Below are positions 36,781 to 44,184 of a stretch of 64,000 nucleotides of DNA, one piece after another. The notes below the pieces were generated by a model that did no database searches, was not told the origin of the DNA, and was given only the letters and a program-made list of their open reading frames with translations. Where the stretch lies: positions 1 through 64,000 of the forward strand of contig JADLGB010000032.1 in NCBI GenBank assembly GCA_020849535.1, in the 5' to 3' direction. The stretch's first letter is position 1; the number at the start of each line of letters is the position of its first letter. Origin of the DNA: Candidatus Hydrogenedentota bacterium (lineage in GTDB: Bacteria > Hydrogenedentota > Hydrogenedentia > Hydrogenedentales > SLHB01). The translations under genes were made by a program, and so were the position numbers.

Positions 36781-36803
36781 ACGGGCATAATCTCCGTTCG
36801 CGC

Positions 36804-37913
36804 CTAAACAGAATCCGCGAGGCTAATACAATTGCCTGCGAGGTCGAAAAGGCGCTGCGGCCGCAGCTCGGAAGTCGTGGTTCGGCTTGCACTCAGTGTG
36901 GGTGGATAGAGCACCTGCACCGGTCCGTCGCGTTCGCCGTCGAACCAGCGGGCCAGTTCTTCGAGTCCATCGACGGCTGCTTGCCAGACGGGTAGCCAAA
37001 CGTGGGCGCAGGCGTCTCGGAGGGGCGCCGCGCCGTCGGTGTATGTCCAGTCGACTATTTCCACATCGGTGCCTGGGGTCCGGCCTGCGCGGCGGCAGCC
37101 TTCGCGGATACTGGCGGCATCTTCCGCGCCGCTTGCATCGACGAGCGCGGTGACAGAGCGGTTGATGAGGAGCCGGTGCACGGCCGCGCTGAGGACCTGC
37201 GCGTCAAAGGTGACGTTCTGGATCAGGCTATCCTTGGGTTCAATCCCAGCTTCTTCCAGAGCCTTCCTGTATCCCCTCAAACGGTCCACGCCTGGCTGGT
37301 AGCCATGGAAACCTCTTAATACCCCGATGCGCGTATGCCCCCGCTCGAGCAGGTGCACGATGGACATGCGCATCGCCGCTTCTACGTCCACGGTCGCGCT
37401 GCTGCATTCCGGCATCGAGTCCAGGCGGCCGAACACAAGGTAAGGCCGTCCGGACCGGTGGATGCGTCTCACAGTGGTGTCGCCGGGGCTCAAGGGTCCA
37501 CAGAGGATGCAGGCCGCAAAACGCCCTTCAAACAAACCCCTGGCATAGTCCCCGGTGCCGTCGGGATGATAGGGATTCAGGTCAAAGCAGATGTATTGGC
37601 CGCGTTCCCCGAAGATCCGGTACAGGCTCGAGAAGAGCCGGACGAAGAAGTCCTCCTGAAGCGGCACCAGGGGGATCGGGGCCGTAATGGTGACCCCGAT
37701 GCAGTCATGGGCGGCGCCCCGCATGCTGCGGGCGCCCATATGGGGGTGGTAGCCGACTTCTTCGATGATGCGGGCTATCCGGGCCCGGGTGGCCTCGTTG
37801 ACGCCCGGCTCGCGGTTGACGACCCGGCTCACGGTTTTGATGGAAACCCCGGCTTTCCGGGCGATGGCTTCCATGGTCCAGAGGGGGGTGTTTTGACGTT
37901 TTGGGTAGCTCAT
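36804..37913 (-). CDS. LacI family transcriptional regulator (paralog 2)
   Basis: Encodes 369 residues from ATG 37913; a G-run 3 to 9 bases upstream may serve as ribosome binding site. The helix-turn-helix (MEAIARKAGVSIKTVSRVVNREPGV) shares its recognition helix with paralog 1. The hinge (EEVGYHPHMGARSMRG) and ligand-binding domain (CIGVTITAPI, QYICFDLNPYH, GRLDSMPECSSATVDVE, GHTRIGVLRGFHGYQPGVDRLRGY) are co-linear with it throughout, marking a recent duplication. It is divergent from prepilin-like gene 3 and convergent with gene 2. Both regulators could bind the same GAxxACGxTGTC sites. The ligand is unknown. Confidence 0.9.
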   Translation of the reverse strand: MSYPKRQNTPLWTMEAIARKAGVSIKTVSRVVNREPGVNEATRARIARIIEEVGYHPHMGARSMRGAAHDCIGVTITAPIPLVPLQEDFFVRLFSSLYRIFGERGQYICFDLNPYHPDGTGDYARGLFEGRFAACILCGPLSPGDTTVRRIHRSGRPYLVFGRLDSMPECSSATVDVEAAMRMSIVHLLERGHTRIGVLRGFHGYQPGVDRLRGYRKALEEAGIEPKDSLIQNVTFDAQVLSAAVHRLLINRSVTALVDASGAEDAASIREGCRRAGRTPGTDVEIVDWTYTDGAAPLRDACAHVWLPVWQAAVDGLEELARWFDGERDGPVQVLYPPTLSASRTTTSELRPQRLFDLAGNCISLADSV

Positions 37914-38058
37914 GCGCCCCCCCGACTGCAGGGGAAAGGGGCGGGAGCCGTGGACCGGTCAGCAGTCGAGACCTCGGGGCACTGTGCAGGCTTGCCCATC
38001 CGAGGGTATAATTGACTCAAGACATATGTCATGGTTATCGATTCCGTCAAGAAGCATA

Positions 38059-38107
38059 TTGACACGGGTCTAACACCCATGGTAGATTAAGTACGACAAC
38101 GATGTCA
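38059..38107 (+). promoter_or_regulatory. Promoter and operator-like palindrome of prepilin-like gene 3
   Basis: TTGACA (38059-38064), 18 bases, TGG-TAGATT (-10 at 38083-38088). Eleven bases from the start of the -10 lies CGACAACGATGTCA (38094-38107), in which GACA and TGTC are perfect arms around ACGA. A second palindrome, GACATATGTC, lies upstream at 38021-38030 toward the lacI gene. Confidence 0.65.
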
Positions 38108-38180
38108 AGAGTAACCATTAAGCCTCGGGATCCGATGCCCGACGCGGCGCCTTGAAGAGGGCACTGTAGATCCCCTGCGA

Positions 38181-38241
38181 GTTTGGCCTAACCAGTATGG
38201 CTGCGTTGGCCATGGCTGTGGAATGGTAGGCGGCAATTATT
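38181..38241 (+). ncRNA. Candidate structured leader element, copy 3
   Basis: Outer helix GCCTA (38186-38190) pairs with TAGGC (38227-38231). Inner hairpin ATGGC (38197-38201) pairs with GCCAT (38209-38213), a sequence unlike that in copies 1 and 2. The CCAGT linker and downstream GGCGGCAATTATTG are conserved. Confidence 0.6.
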
Positions 38242-38258
38242 GTAGAGGGAGCAAAAGA

Positions 38259-39314
38259 ATGAGAAAGACAAGAGGGTTCACGTTGATTGAGCTGCTGGTC
38301 GTGATTGCGATCATCGGCATCCTCGCGGCGATTTTATTGCCGGCGTTGGCGCGGGCGCGTGAAGCGGCCCGCCGGGCAAGCTGTGCAAACAACCTGAAGC
38401 AGTGGGGCCTGGTGTTCAAGATGTACACGGGCGAGAGCAAAGGCGAGACGTTTCCGCCGGTCGCCATGTACGCGAATCAGGTCGATTTCGCGACGCACAC
38501 GAGATCGCTGACCGTGGTGTATGAGTTCGGGCCTAACCCGTACTCGCTGTACCCCGAGTATCTCACGGATGGGAATCTGATCATCTGTCCATCCAAACCG
38601 TCCGCAACGGCGGACGATTTCAATGATGCTAACGGCAACTCTCTGCTGAACCGCGGAGGTTTCAATTATCCTTCCACGTGGAAGACCGCAGCGGGGCGCG
38701 GGTGCAATCACGGGGGTTCCTGCGCGCGGGCGATTGACTCGTGCTACGGGTACACGGGGCACCTTTTTGACTTGGTCAAAGACACTGACCCCCAGGAAGA
38801 CATCCGGAATGGCACAGCGCCGCTGGCGCCGCTCGGTGTCGCCCAGCCGGCCGTGGGAATCCAATCGTCCGTGCAGCTCGTTCAGTGGCTGCGGACGGTC
38901 AATACGGCTGTGGCGGCTAATGTGTTGACCATCTTGACAGGTGCGGTTTCGAATCCTCCGCCCGCGGCGGCTCTGACTGCAGCGAATAACCTGAATGGTG
39001 TCACGGCGGGAGGCGGCGTTACTGTGCCTGCCGGAGCAGGCAACACCGGCGGAACCACGGTAAATCGGCTCAGGGAAGGGATTGAACGTTTCGTGATCAC
39101 GGACATCAACAATCCGGCGGGGAGCGCGCAGGCCCAGAGCACCATCTTTGTCATGTACGACCGCCTGGCCACGCGTGCGGCGAGCTTCAACCACATTCCC
39201 GGTGGCAGCAATGTCCTCTATATGGACGGCCATGTGGAATTCATCAAGTATCCGGGCAAGCTTCCCGTCAACGAGTCTTACGCGATCTTTGACGGCGCCG
39301 TCGACCCCGGTTGA
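38259..39314 (+). CDS. Prepilin-like protein with H-x10-DG C-terminus (paralog 3)
   Basis: Encodes 351 residues. ATG 38259 is chosen over an in-frame ATG 36 bases earlier because GAGGGAG lies 8 bases upstream and the basic prepilin lead MRKTRG starts here. It carries [33 protein letters not shown], a long variable middle with several Cys ([17 protein letters not shown]), then [20 protein letters not shown] and [14 protein letters not shown]. Low-complexity Ala/Gly/Val segments (around residues 250-285) distinguish it from its paralogs. It is divergent from the second lacI gene and followed by a strong terminator. Role unknown, presumably at the cell surface or in a pseudopilus. Confidence 0.93.
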   Translation: MRKTRGFTLIELLVVIAIIGILAAILLPALARAREAARRASCANNLKQWGLVFKMYTGESKGETFPPVAMYANQVDFATHTRSLTVVYEFGPNPYSLYPEYLTDGNLIICPSKPSATADDFNDANGNSLLNRGGFNYPSTWKTAAGRGCNHGGSCARAIDSCYGYTGHLFDLVKDTDPQEDIRNGTAPLAPLGVAQPAVGIQSSVQLVQWLRTVNTAVAANVLTILTGAVSNPPPAAALTAANNLNGVTAGGGVTVPAGAGNTGGTTVNRLREGIERFVITDINNPAGSAQAQSTIFVMYDRLATRAASFNHIPGGSNVLYMDGHVEFIKYPGKLPVNESYAIFDGAVDPG

Positions 39315-39375
39315 TGGAATGAACCCTTTGGCCGTGTACGGCGCGTGCCCGAGGTTGAGGTAGCACGATGATGAG

Positions 39376-39415
39376 CCCGGCCTGCCGTCCAATCATGGAG
39401 GCAGGCCGGGATTTT
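39376..39415 (+). terminator. Rho-independent terminator of prepilin-like gene 3
   Basis: Stem CCCGGCCTGCC (39376-39386) with GGCAGGCCGGG (39400-39410), a 13-base loop and ATTTT following. Confidence 0.85.
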
Positions 39416-39504
39416 ACTATGCGGCAACTCCAGTGGTGCGGAAGCCAAATCCAATACTGGGTGATCGGCCAAATCCGCAGTGAATCAAGTGGGAGGAATA
39501 TGAG

Positions 39505-39879
39505 ATGAGACACCTCGTGTGGAACGGCCGTTCACGACTTGGCGTTCGGGCATATCTGGTACTCATGATTGTATTGGTATGTTTGCTGTGCCCTGCTTGC
39601 GGTGGAAAGGGCTCCATTGACCTCGACGCTCCTGCCCAGCCTGGGTCCGCGACTGAACTTGTCGGCACTCGATGGACAAATCCAGAGACAAACGTCACGT
39701 ACTATTTCGAGGACGAGACCAACCTCCAGATCATTAGTCCCGATCAGGCAGACCCTGTCTTGACGGTCTATTCCGTGGACAATGGGATCGTCGATCTTAC
39801 CTTCGGGATGACAAGTCAGGGCGGCACGTGGGATGGTAAGAAGCTCGTGCTCGAGGGAACCGCGCTGACGCAGGAGTGA
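39505..39879 (+). CDS. Small lipoprotein, unknown function
   Basis: Encodes 124 residues from ATG 39505, with GGAGGA 7 bases upstream. A basic start and hydrophobic stretch (YLVLMIVLVCLLCPAC) end in a lipobox-like LCPAC-GG, so Cys32 is probably lipidated. The remaining 90 residues (ELVGTRWTNPETNVTYYFED, VDLTFGMTSQGGTWDGKKLVLEG) look like a small lipocalin-type beta-barrel that repeats a residue-tolerant GTRWxxP start, common in uncharacterised bacterial lipoproteins. It lies just after the prepilin cluster but has its own ribosome binding site behind the terminator, so a link to that cluster is not shown. Confidence 0.8.
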   Translation: MRHLVWNGRSRLGVRAYLVLMIVLVCLLCPACGGKGSIDLDAPAQPGSATELVGTRWTNPETNVTYYFEDETNLQIISPDQADPVLTVYSVDNGIVDLTFGMTSQGGTWDGKKLVLEGTALTQE

Positions 39880-40024
39880 AGGCTGTGGCCGTTCTGATCT
39901 GGCACTCAGATGATAGAGCGATTGCGCTCAAGCCCACTACCCCTTGAAGCACGTCTGGTGATAATCTCCGGATGGGGATGCACGGTACCCGTTGCGCATC
40001 CGCATCGCAGGGGAGGAAATCTAC

Positions 40025-42139
40025 ATGGCCGCAATCCTGGTTTTGGCACTTTTGGTAGGGGCGGAAGGCGAGCCATCGTGGGCCGAGGCGGCGCAGCAGT
40101 ACTCGCTGGGGCCGGTGGCGGCTGACTTCGACCTGCGCACGATGCTGACCCGGCATGTGGTCGGCAAAAGCTGTGAGGCGCTGGACGCCGCCGCTGTCAG
40201 ACGGCGGGACGCGCTGGCAGGAGGGACGTGGCAAGCGTGGCGGGATTCCGTCCGCGCGTCCGTGCTGGAAGCGCTGGGGCCGATGCCGTTCGGGGGCGAT
40301 GGTGGCCCGCTGAACGTGCGCGCGGTGTCTTCCCAGGAAAGGCCGGGATACCTCCTCGAAAATGTGCTGTTCGAGTCCTTTCCCGGACTGGACGTGAACG
40401 CGTCGGTCTATCTACCACTCGCCCGGGATTTTCCGCCGCCGTGGCCGGCCATCGTGGTGCCCGTGGGTCACAGCACGAAGACCGGTGCGGACTACCAGCG
40501 CCCGGCCCAGGTGTTTGCGCGGCGGGGCTACGTGGCGATTACCTTCGACCCGCCGGGCATGGCGGGCGAAAAACCGGTGGGCAACGATCATTTCCGCGAT
40601 GGAGTGCGCTGTTATCTGACAGGGCAGTCCTCGAACCGCTATTTCGTGATCGACGCGCTGCGCTGCATCGACTACCTCGCCACGCGGCCCGACATCGACA
40701 TGAGCAAAGGAGTGGGCATGACCGGCGTGAGCGGCGGCGGCATGACGACCATGTTTGCCACGCTGCTCGACGAGCGGATTGCGGCGTCGGGGCCTTCATG
40801 CTGCGCCGTGCCGCTGGCGATGCACCCAGTGCTTGACGGCTACGCGGCGTGCCCGGAAACGCTCGCGTTCGGGCGCTTGGGTGCATATGACGACGTTGAC
40901 GTACTCGCCGCCGCGGCACCCACGCCGGTGCTGCTCATGGCGGGTGCGACGGATGAGGTGTTCGCGGAAGCCATGAGCCGGCGCATCGCGTCGGAGGTGG
41001 CGGACACTTTCAAGGCGGCGGGGATGGGGGAGCGCTTCGCGTTCTTTCTTGACCCGGGCGGTCACGCGTATACCGTGGCCATGGCGGAACAGTTCGCGGA
41101 TTGGATGGACCGCTGGGTCCGGGGTAAAGACTCGCCGCCCGCTACGCCTTTCACCGATGCCGACCTGGAAACGCTGCCGCCTGAGGCACTTGCGTGTCAT
41201 CCACGTCAGGATACGAACATGTTCACGGTCAACCGGGCCGCCGCCGCATCGCTGCGAGAGACGCGCCAGGAAGAGCCGCTCGTGGCGGCGCGCACCTTGG
41301 CGGGAGTGGCGGACGGCATGCCCGCGCCTGAGGTACAAGAGGGCGAGCCGGCGTTGGTCTGGTTTCACTATGTGGAGGAACTCCTCCTCAAGCCGGAGTC
41401 GGACATCGCGTTGCCCACGACGTATCTCTATCCAGCCGCCGAAGGCTGGCGGGGCGGAGCGATCCTCTATTTCGACGAGCGCGGGCGCTGGACGGACCTT
41501 CGCACGCAGGGTCTGTTGACGCGACTGGCGCGGTTCATCGAGAAGGACGCGGAAGGGCTCGCGGTGCTGACGGTTGACGTGCGCGGCTGGGGCGACTCGC
41601 GCGCCGCGGATGAGCGCTACGACATGGCGGGCTGGGGCAGCCGTGAGCGCTGGCTGGCCTACGTGAACGCGGCGCTTGGCGACTCTGTGATGGCGATGCG
41701 GATCCGCGACGGCGTCGCGGCGCTGGTGCACCTCCGGTGCCGGCCCGAGATCGACCCGGAGCGGATCGTCATCGGCGGACGCGGCCTCGGCGCTGCGATC
41801 GCCCTCCACGTGGCCGCCATCGACGGAAAAGCGGCGGGGATGTTCGCGCTGGACGGTTTGGCGTCGTTCGAATCGCTTGCCAGCTCCGAGTCGTACACAT
41901 GGTCTCCCGAAGCGTTCTATCCAAACGTCCTCATCCACTACGACCTACCGGAATTGGTCGCGGCATTGCCGATGCCGGTGCTCATCGCGAATCCTCTGGA
42001 CGCGGCGAAGAATCCGTTGGGACAAGGGGACGCGGAGGCGACATACGGGAAAGCAATGGAGCGCGGAGGAGCGATTACGGTCAAGGCAGGCGCCGGTGAA
42101 AGCGACGTGGTGAGCTTCGTGCATGGGCTTCTCAACTGA
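40025..42139 (+). CDS. Secreted tandem alpha/beta hydrolase, second domain probably inactive
   Basis: Encodes 704 residues from ATG 40025, set by GGGGAGGA 7 bases upstream; a short signal peptide follows (AAILVLALLVGAEG). The first domain resembles acetyl-xylan-esterase-type hydrolases: ENVLFESFPGLDVNASVYLP, PAIVVPVGHS, YVAITFDPPGMAGE, nucleophile elbow GVSGGGM (S236), a likely acid in AGATDEVF and His in GGHAYT (H347). The second domain (about residues 470-704) repeats the pattern with AVLTVDVRGWGDSRAA and IVIGGRGLGAAIALH, where Arg (R586) stands where Ser is expected. It lacks an obvious catalytic triad and may serve for substrate binding. A carbohydrate esterase role is inference. The neighbours are a repeat block and a leftward binding-protein gene. 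Confidence 0.85.
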   Translation: MAAILVLALLVGAEGEPSWAEAAQQYSLGPVAADFDLRTMLTRHVVGKSCEALDAAAVRRRDALAGGTWQAWRDSVRASVLEALGPMPFGGDGGPLNVRAVSSQERPGYLLENVLFESFPGLDVNASVYLPLARDFPPPWPAIVVPVGHSTKTGADYQRPAQVFARRGYVAITFDPPGMAGEKPVGNDHFRDGVRCYLTGQSSNRYFVIDALRCIDYLATRPDIDMSKGVGMTGVSGGGMTTMFATLLDERIAASGPSCCAVPLAMHPVLDGYAACPETLAFGRLGAYDDVDVLAAAAPTPVLLMAGATDEVFAEAMSRRIASEVADTFKAAGMGERFAFFLDPGGHAYTVAMAEQFADWMDRWVRGKDSPPATPFTDADLETLPPEALACHPRQDTNMFTVNRAAAASLRETRQEEPLVAARTLAGVADGMPAPEVQEGEPALVWFHYVEELLLKPESDIALPTTYLYPAAEGWRGGAILYFDERGRWTDLRTQGLLTRLARFIEKDAEGLAVLTVDVRGWGDSRAADERYDMAGWGSRERWLAYVNAALGDSVMAMRIRDGVAALVHLRCRPEIDPERIVIGGRGLGAAIALHVAAIDGKAAGMFALDGLASFESLASSESYTWSPEAFYPNVLIHYDLPELVAALPMPVLIANPLDAAKNPLGQGDAEATYGKAMERGGAITVKAGAGESDVVSFVHGLLN

Positions 42140-42165
42140 GGACTCCTCGAACTCTGGCCAGAGAA

Positions 42166-42571
42166 GACACAGGCGAGGGCGCCTGTGCCACACGCGTTTG
42201 CCATGCCTTGGTTGGCTATTCCTGTCTTGTGGAACTTGGCTGCAGTAAGACCTCAGGAGTTCCAAAGCAAACACGGCAGGTAGACCAAGAGAAGACACAG
42301 GCGAGGGCGCCTGTGCCACACGCGCTTGCCATGCCTGCAGGGGCTCCTCCATTCTTGCCGTCCGTGATTTGCGCGAAGGTTTAAGGAGTTTCAGAAGAAC
42401 GAGGGATAGTAGATGGACGTGTGGCACAGGCGCCCTCGCCTGTGTCTTTGACGTGAGCAGAGAGAAGGCGCGTTGCAGCACCCACGGAGTTTGGCGCACC
42501 CGCAGTCTTGTGCTGTCACGCCACTGGCGTGACGAGCGAGGCAGTACTGAGGAGGCCCCCTCGCCTGTGTC
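42166..42571. repeat. Palindromic repeat cluster, GGCGAGGGCGCC family (3 full copies, 1 partial)
   Basis: Full copies lie at 42166-42194 (plus), 42294-42322 (plus) and 42418-42446 (minus); a partial minus copy sits near 42556-42571. After the plus copies the flanking sequence CGCxTTGCCATGCCT is also shared, as it is at 63725. The spacers are about 95-100 bases and contain short stretches similar between loci (GGAGTTCCAAAG, GGGTCCAAAA). The gap has no gene. Confidence 0.88.
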
Positions 42572-42576
42572 TCGGC

Positions 42577-43836
42577 CTATTTCTGTCCCGCCACGTGCTT
42601 GTCGACGGTCTCGGCGAGGGCATCCAGCGCTTCCTTGGGGGTTTGGCGGCCGGTGAGGGCCTGGTACATGGCTTCGCGGACGGCGATGCCGACCTCTTCC
42701 CATTGCATGAGGGGGATGGTCTGGCCGGAGGGGATGACGTCGACAAAGACGCGCCAGTTGGGATCGTTCTGAAAGTGGGGATCCTGGCCGACGGCTTTCT
42801 TCTCGGGGAGGATACCTTTCTTGGCGAAGGCGAGGCGGTGCTCGTCGCGGTAGGCGAATTGCACGAAGCGTGCGGCCTCTTCTTTGCGCGGCGAGTAGCG
42901 CGCCATCACGAGATGGTCGGTGATGATCTGCGTGACAGGCTCCTTCAAGATCGGCAGAGGCACGACGGCAAACGGCACGCCGGGTGCGTTCTTGCGCATT
43001 TGTTCGATGACCCAGGGGCCTTCGGCGAACATGGCGAGCTTGCCCTTTTCGAGGAGGCCGCGGGTCTGCTTGCGGTTCCAGGTGGTGACCTCCGGCTGGG
43101 TGACGTGGTACTTGTTCACGAGGTCGCAGTAGAACTGCAGGGCCTGCACACCCGCTGGACTGTTGAGCGTGCACTTGCCGTTTTCGTCGAAGAAGCGTCC
43201 GCCCGCGGACCAGAAGTAGAAGAAGAAGTTGTCGTCGGTCTCATATTCTCGTGCGCCGGGAAGGCCGAGGCCGTGGACATTGGGCGGGTCGTTGAGCGCC
43301 ACGGCCGCGCCGAGCTGTTCGGCCCAGGTCTTGGGCGGTTCGAGACCGGCCTTCTCGAAGAGGTCGGTGCGGTAGAACAAGGCCTTCGTGGATGTGGCCC
43401 AGACGAGACCGAGCAGGTGGTCTTTGTAAATGCCCTTGTTGTAGAGGACCTCGTGGAACTCGTGGCGAAACTGCGGCGTGACGTAGGGCTCGAAGGGCTC
43501 GATGTCCGGCGCGAACTCCGCGAGCCAGATATCAGGCACGACGATGAGGTCGGGGCCTTTGCCCGCGGCAAACCAATCCGCGATCTGCGCGTGGGCGTGG
43601 TCCCACTTCTCCAGCGTGATACGAACGGATGGCGAACCGGGTTCGGCGGAATAGGCCTTGGCGAGGCCGTCGTAATAGGCCATCTCATCCGGGAGGTCGT
43701 AGGAGTAGGCCTGCATCCACAGTTCATCAGCGGCGGACGTGGACGGCATCAGGATGAAGGCGAGGAATGCAAATGCTACTGCCGTAACAAAGCGTGTGGT
43801 CGTCATCTCTGGCCAAAGAAGATTCGGCGTGCGCAT
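42577..43836 (-). CDS. ABC-type sugar solute-binding protein (family 1)
   Basis: Encodes 419 residues. ATG 43836 is preferred because GGAGG lies 9 bases upstream; ATG 43806 lacks one. The signal peptide runs to PSTSA-ADE. It shows the family 1 pattern: ITLEKWDHAHAQIADWFAAGKGPDLIVVPD, a hinge strand, LLGLVWATSTKALFYRTDLFEKAGLEPPKTWAEQL, KGKLAMFAEGPWVIEQM and PVTQIITDHLVMARYSPRKEEAARFVQFAY. Such proteins deliver sugars or oligosaccharides to an ABC importer. No permease or ATPase gene lies nearby, so it is an orphan in this window. It is bounded by repeat blocks on both sides. Confidence 0.92.
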   Translation of the reverse strand: MRTPNLLWPEMTTTRFVTAVAFAFLAFILMPSTSAADELWMQAYSYDLPDEMAYYDGLAKAYSAEPGSPSVRITLEKWDHAHAQIADWFAAGKGPDLIVVPDIWLAEFAPDIEPFEPYVTPQFRHEFHEVLYNKGIYKDHLLGLVWATSTKALFYRTDLFEKAGLEPPKTWAEQLGAAVALNDPPNVHGLGLPGAREYETDDNFFFYFWSAGGRFFDENGKCTLNSPAGVQALQFYCDLVNKYHVTQPEVTTWNRKQTRGLLEKGKLAMFAEGPWVIEQMRKNAPGVPFAVVPLPILKEPVTQIITDHLVMARYSPRKEEAARFVQFAYRDEHRLAFAKKGILPEKKAVGQDPHFQNDPNWRVFVDVIPSGQTIPLMQWEEVGIAVREAMYQALTGRQTPKEALDALAETVDKHVAGQK

Positions 43837-43928
43837 GGAACTGTGACCTCCATTCTGATGGACGTGTATCCGGCCTTTCCCTGTTTGAGCGGATTCCAGC
43901 ATCGCAGAAACAGAAGACAAAAACTATC

Positions 43929-44140
43929 TCACCACGAAGGCACGAAGGACACGAAGGAAATGCAAATCCCTTGAGTTCTTCCCGTCGATGCCTTCACGGC
44001 TTCGCGGTGAAATACTCTGAAGAAAGGTAACCATCTATCAGTGTTTCTGGTGAATGTGAATTTTATCCGGAGAATCCTGTCATCCGGTCCAGACTCTTCT
44101 CTTTGTCTTCTCCTTCGTGTCCTTCGTGCCTTCGTGGTGA
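43929..44140. repeat. Inverted pair of CACCACGAAGG-type repeats
   Basis: TCACCACGAAGGCACGAAGG onward (43929-43956) is mirrored by CCTTCGTGCC followed by TTCGTGGTGA (copy at 44111-44140). Between them at about 44072 lies AATCCTGTCATCCGGTC, the inverse of the ACAGGATTACAGG motif seen near 1659. The 350-base gap holds no gene. Confidence 0.75.
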
Positions 44141-44184
44141 ATACTCTTATTGAGTAGGAGCTACGCGGTAGCGTGGCTCCGTTT

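Noticed and set aside
42508..43974. 488-residue plus-strand open frame over the solute-binding protein
   Set aside because: Runs through repeats and the complement of a well-supported gene; Gly/Glu/Val-rich without motifs.
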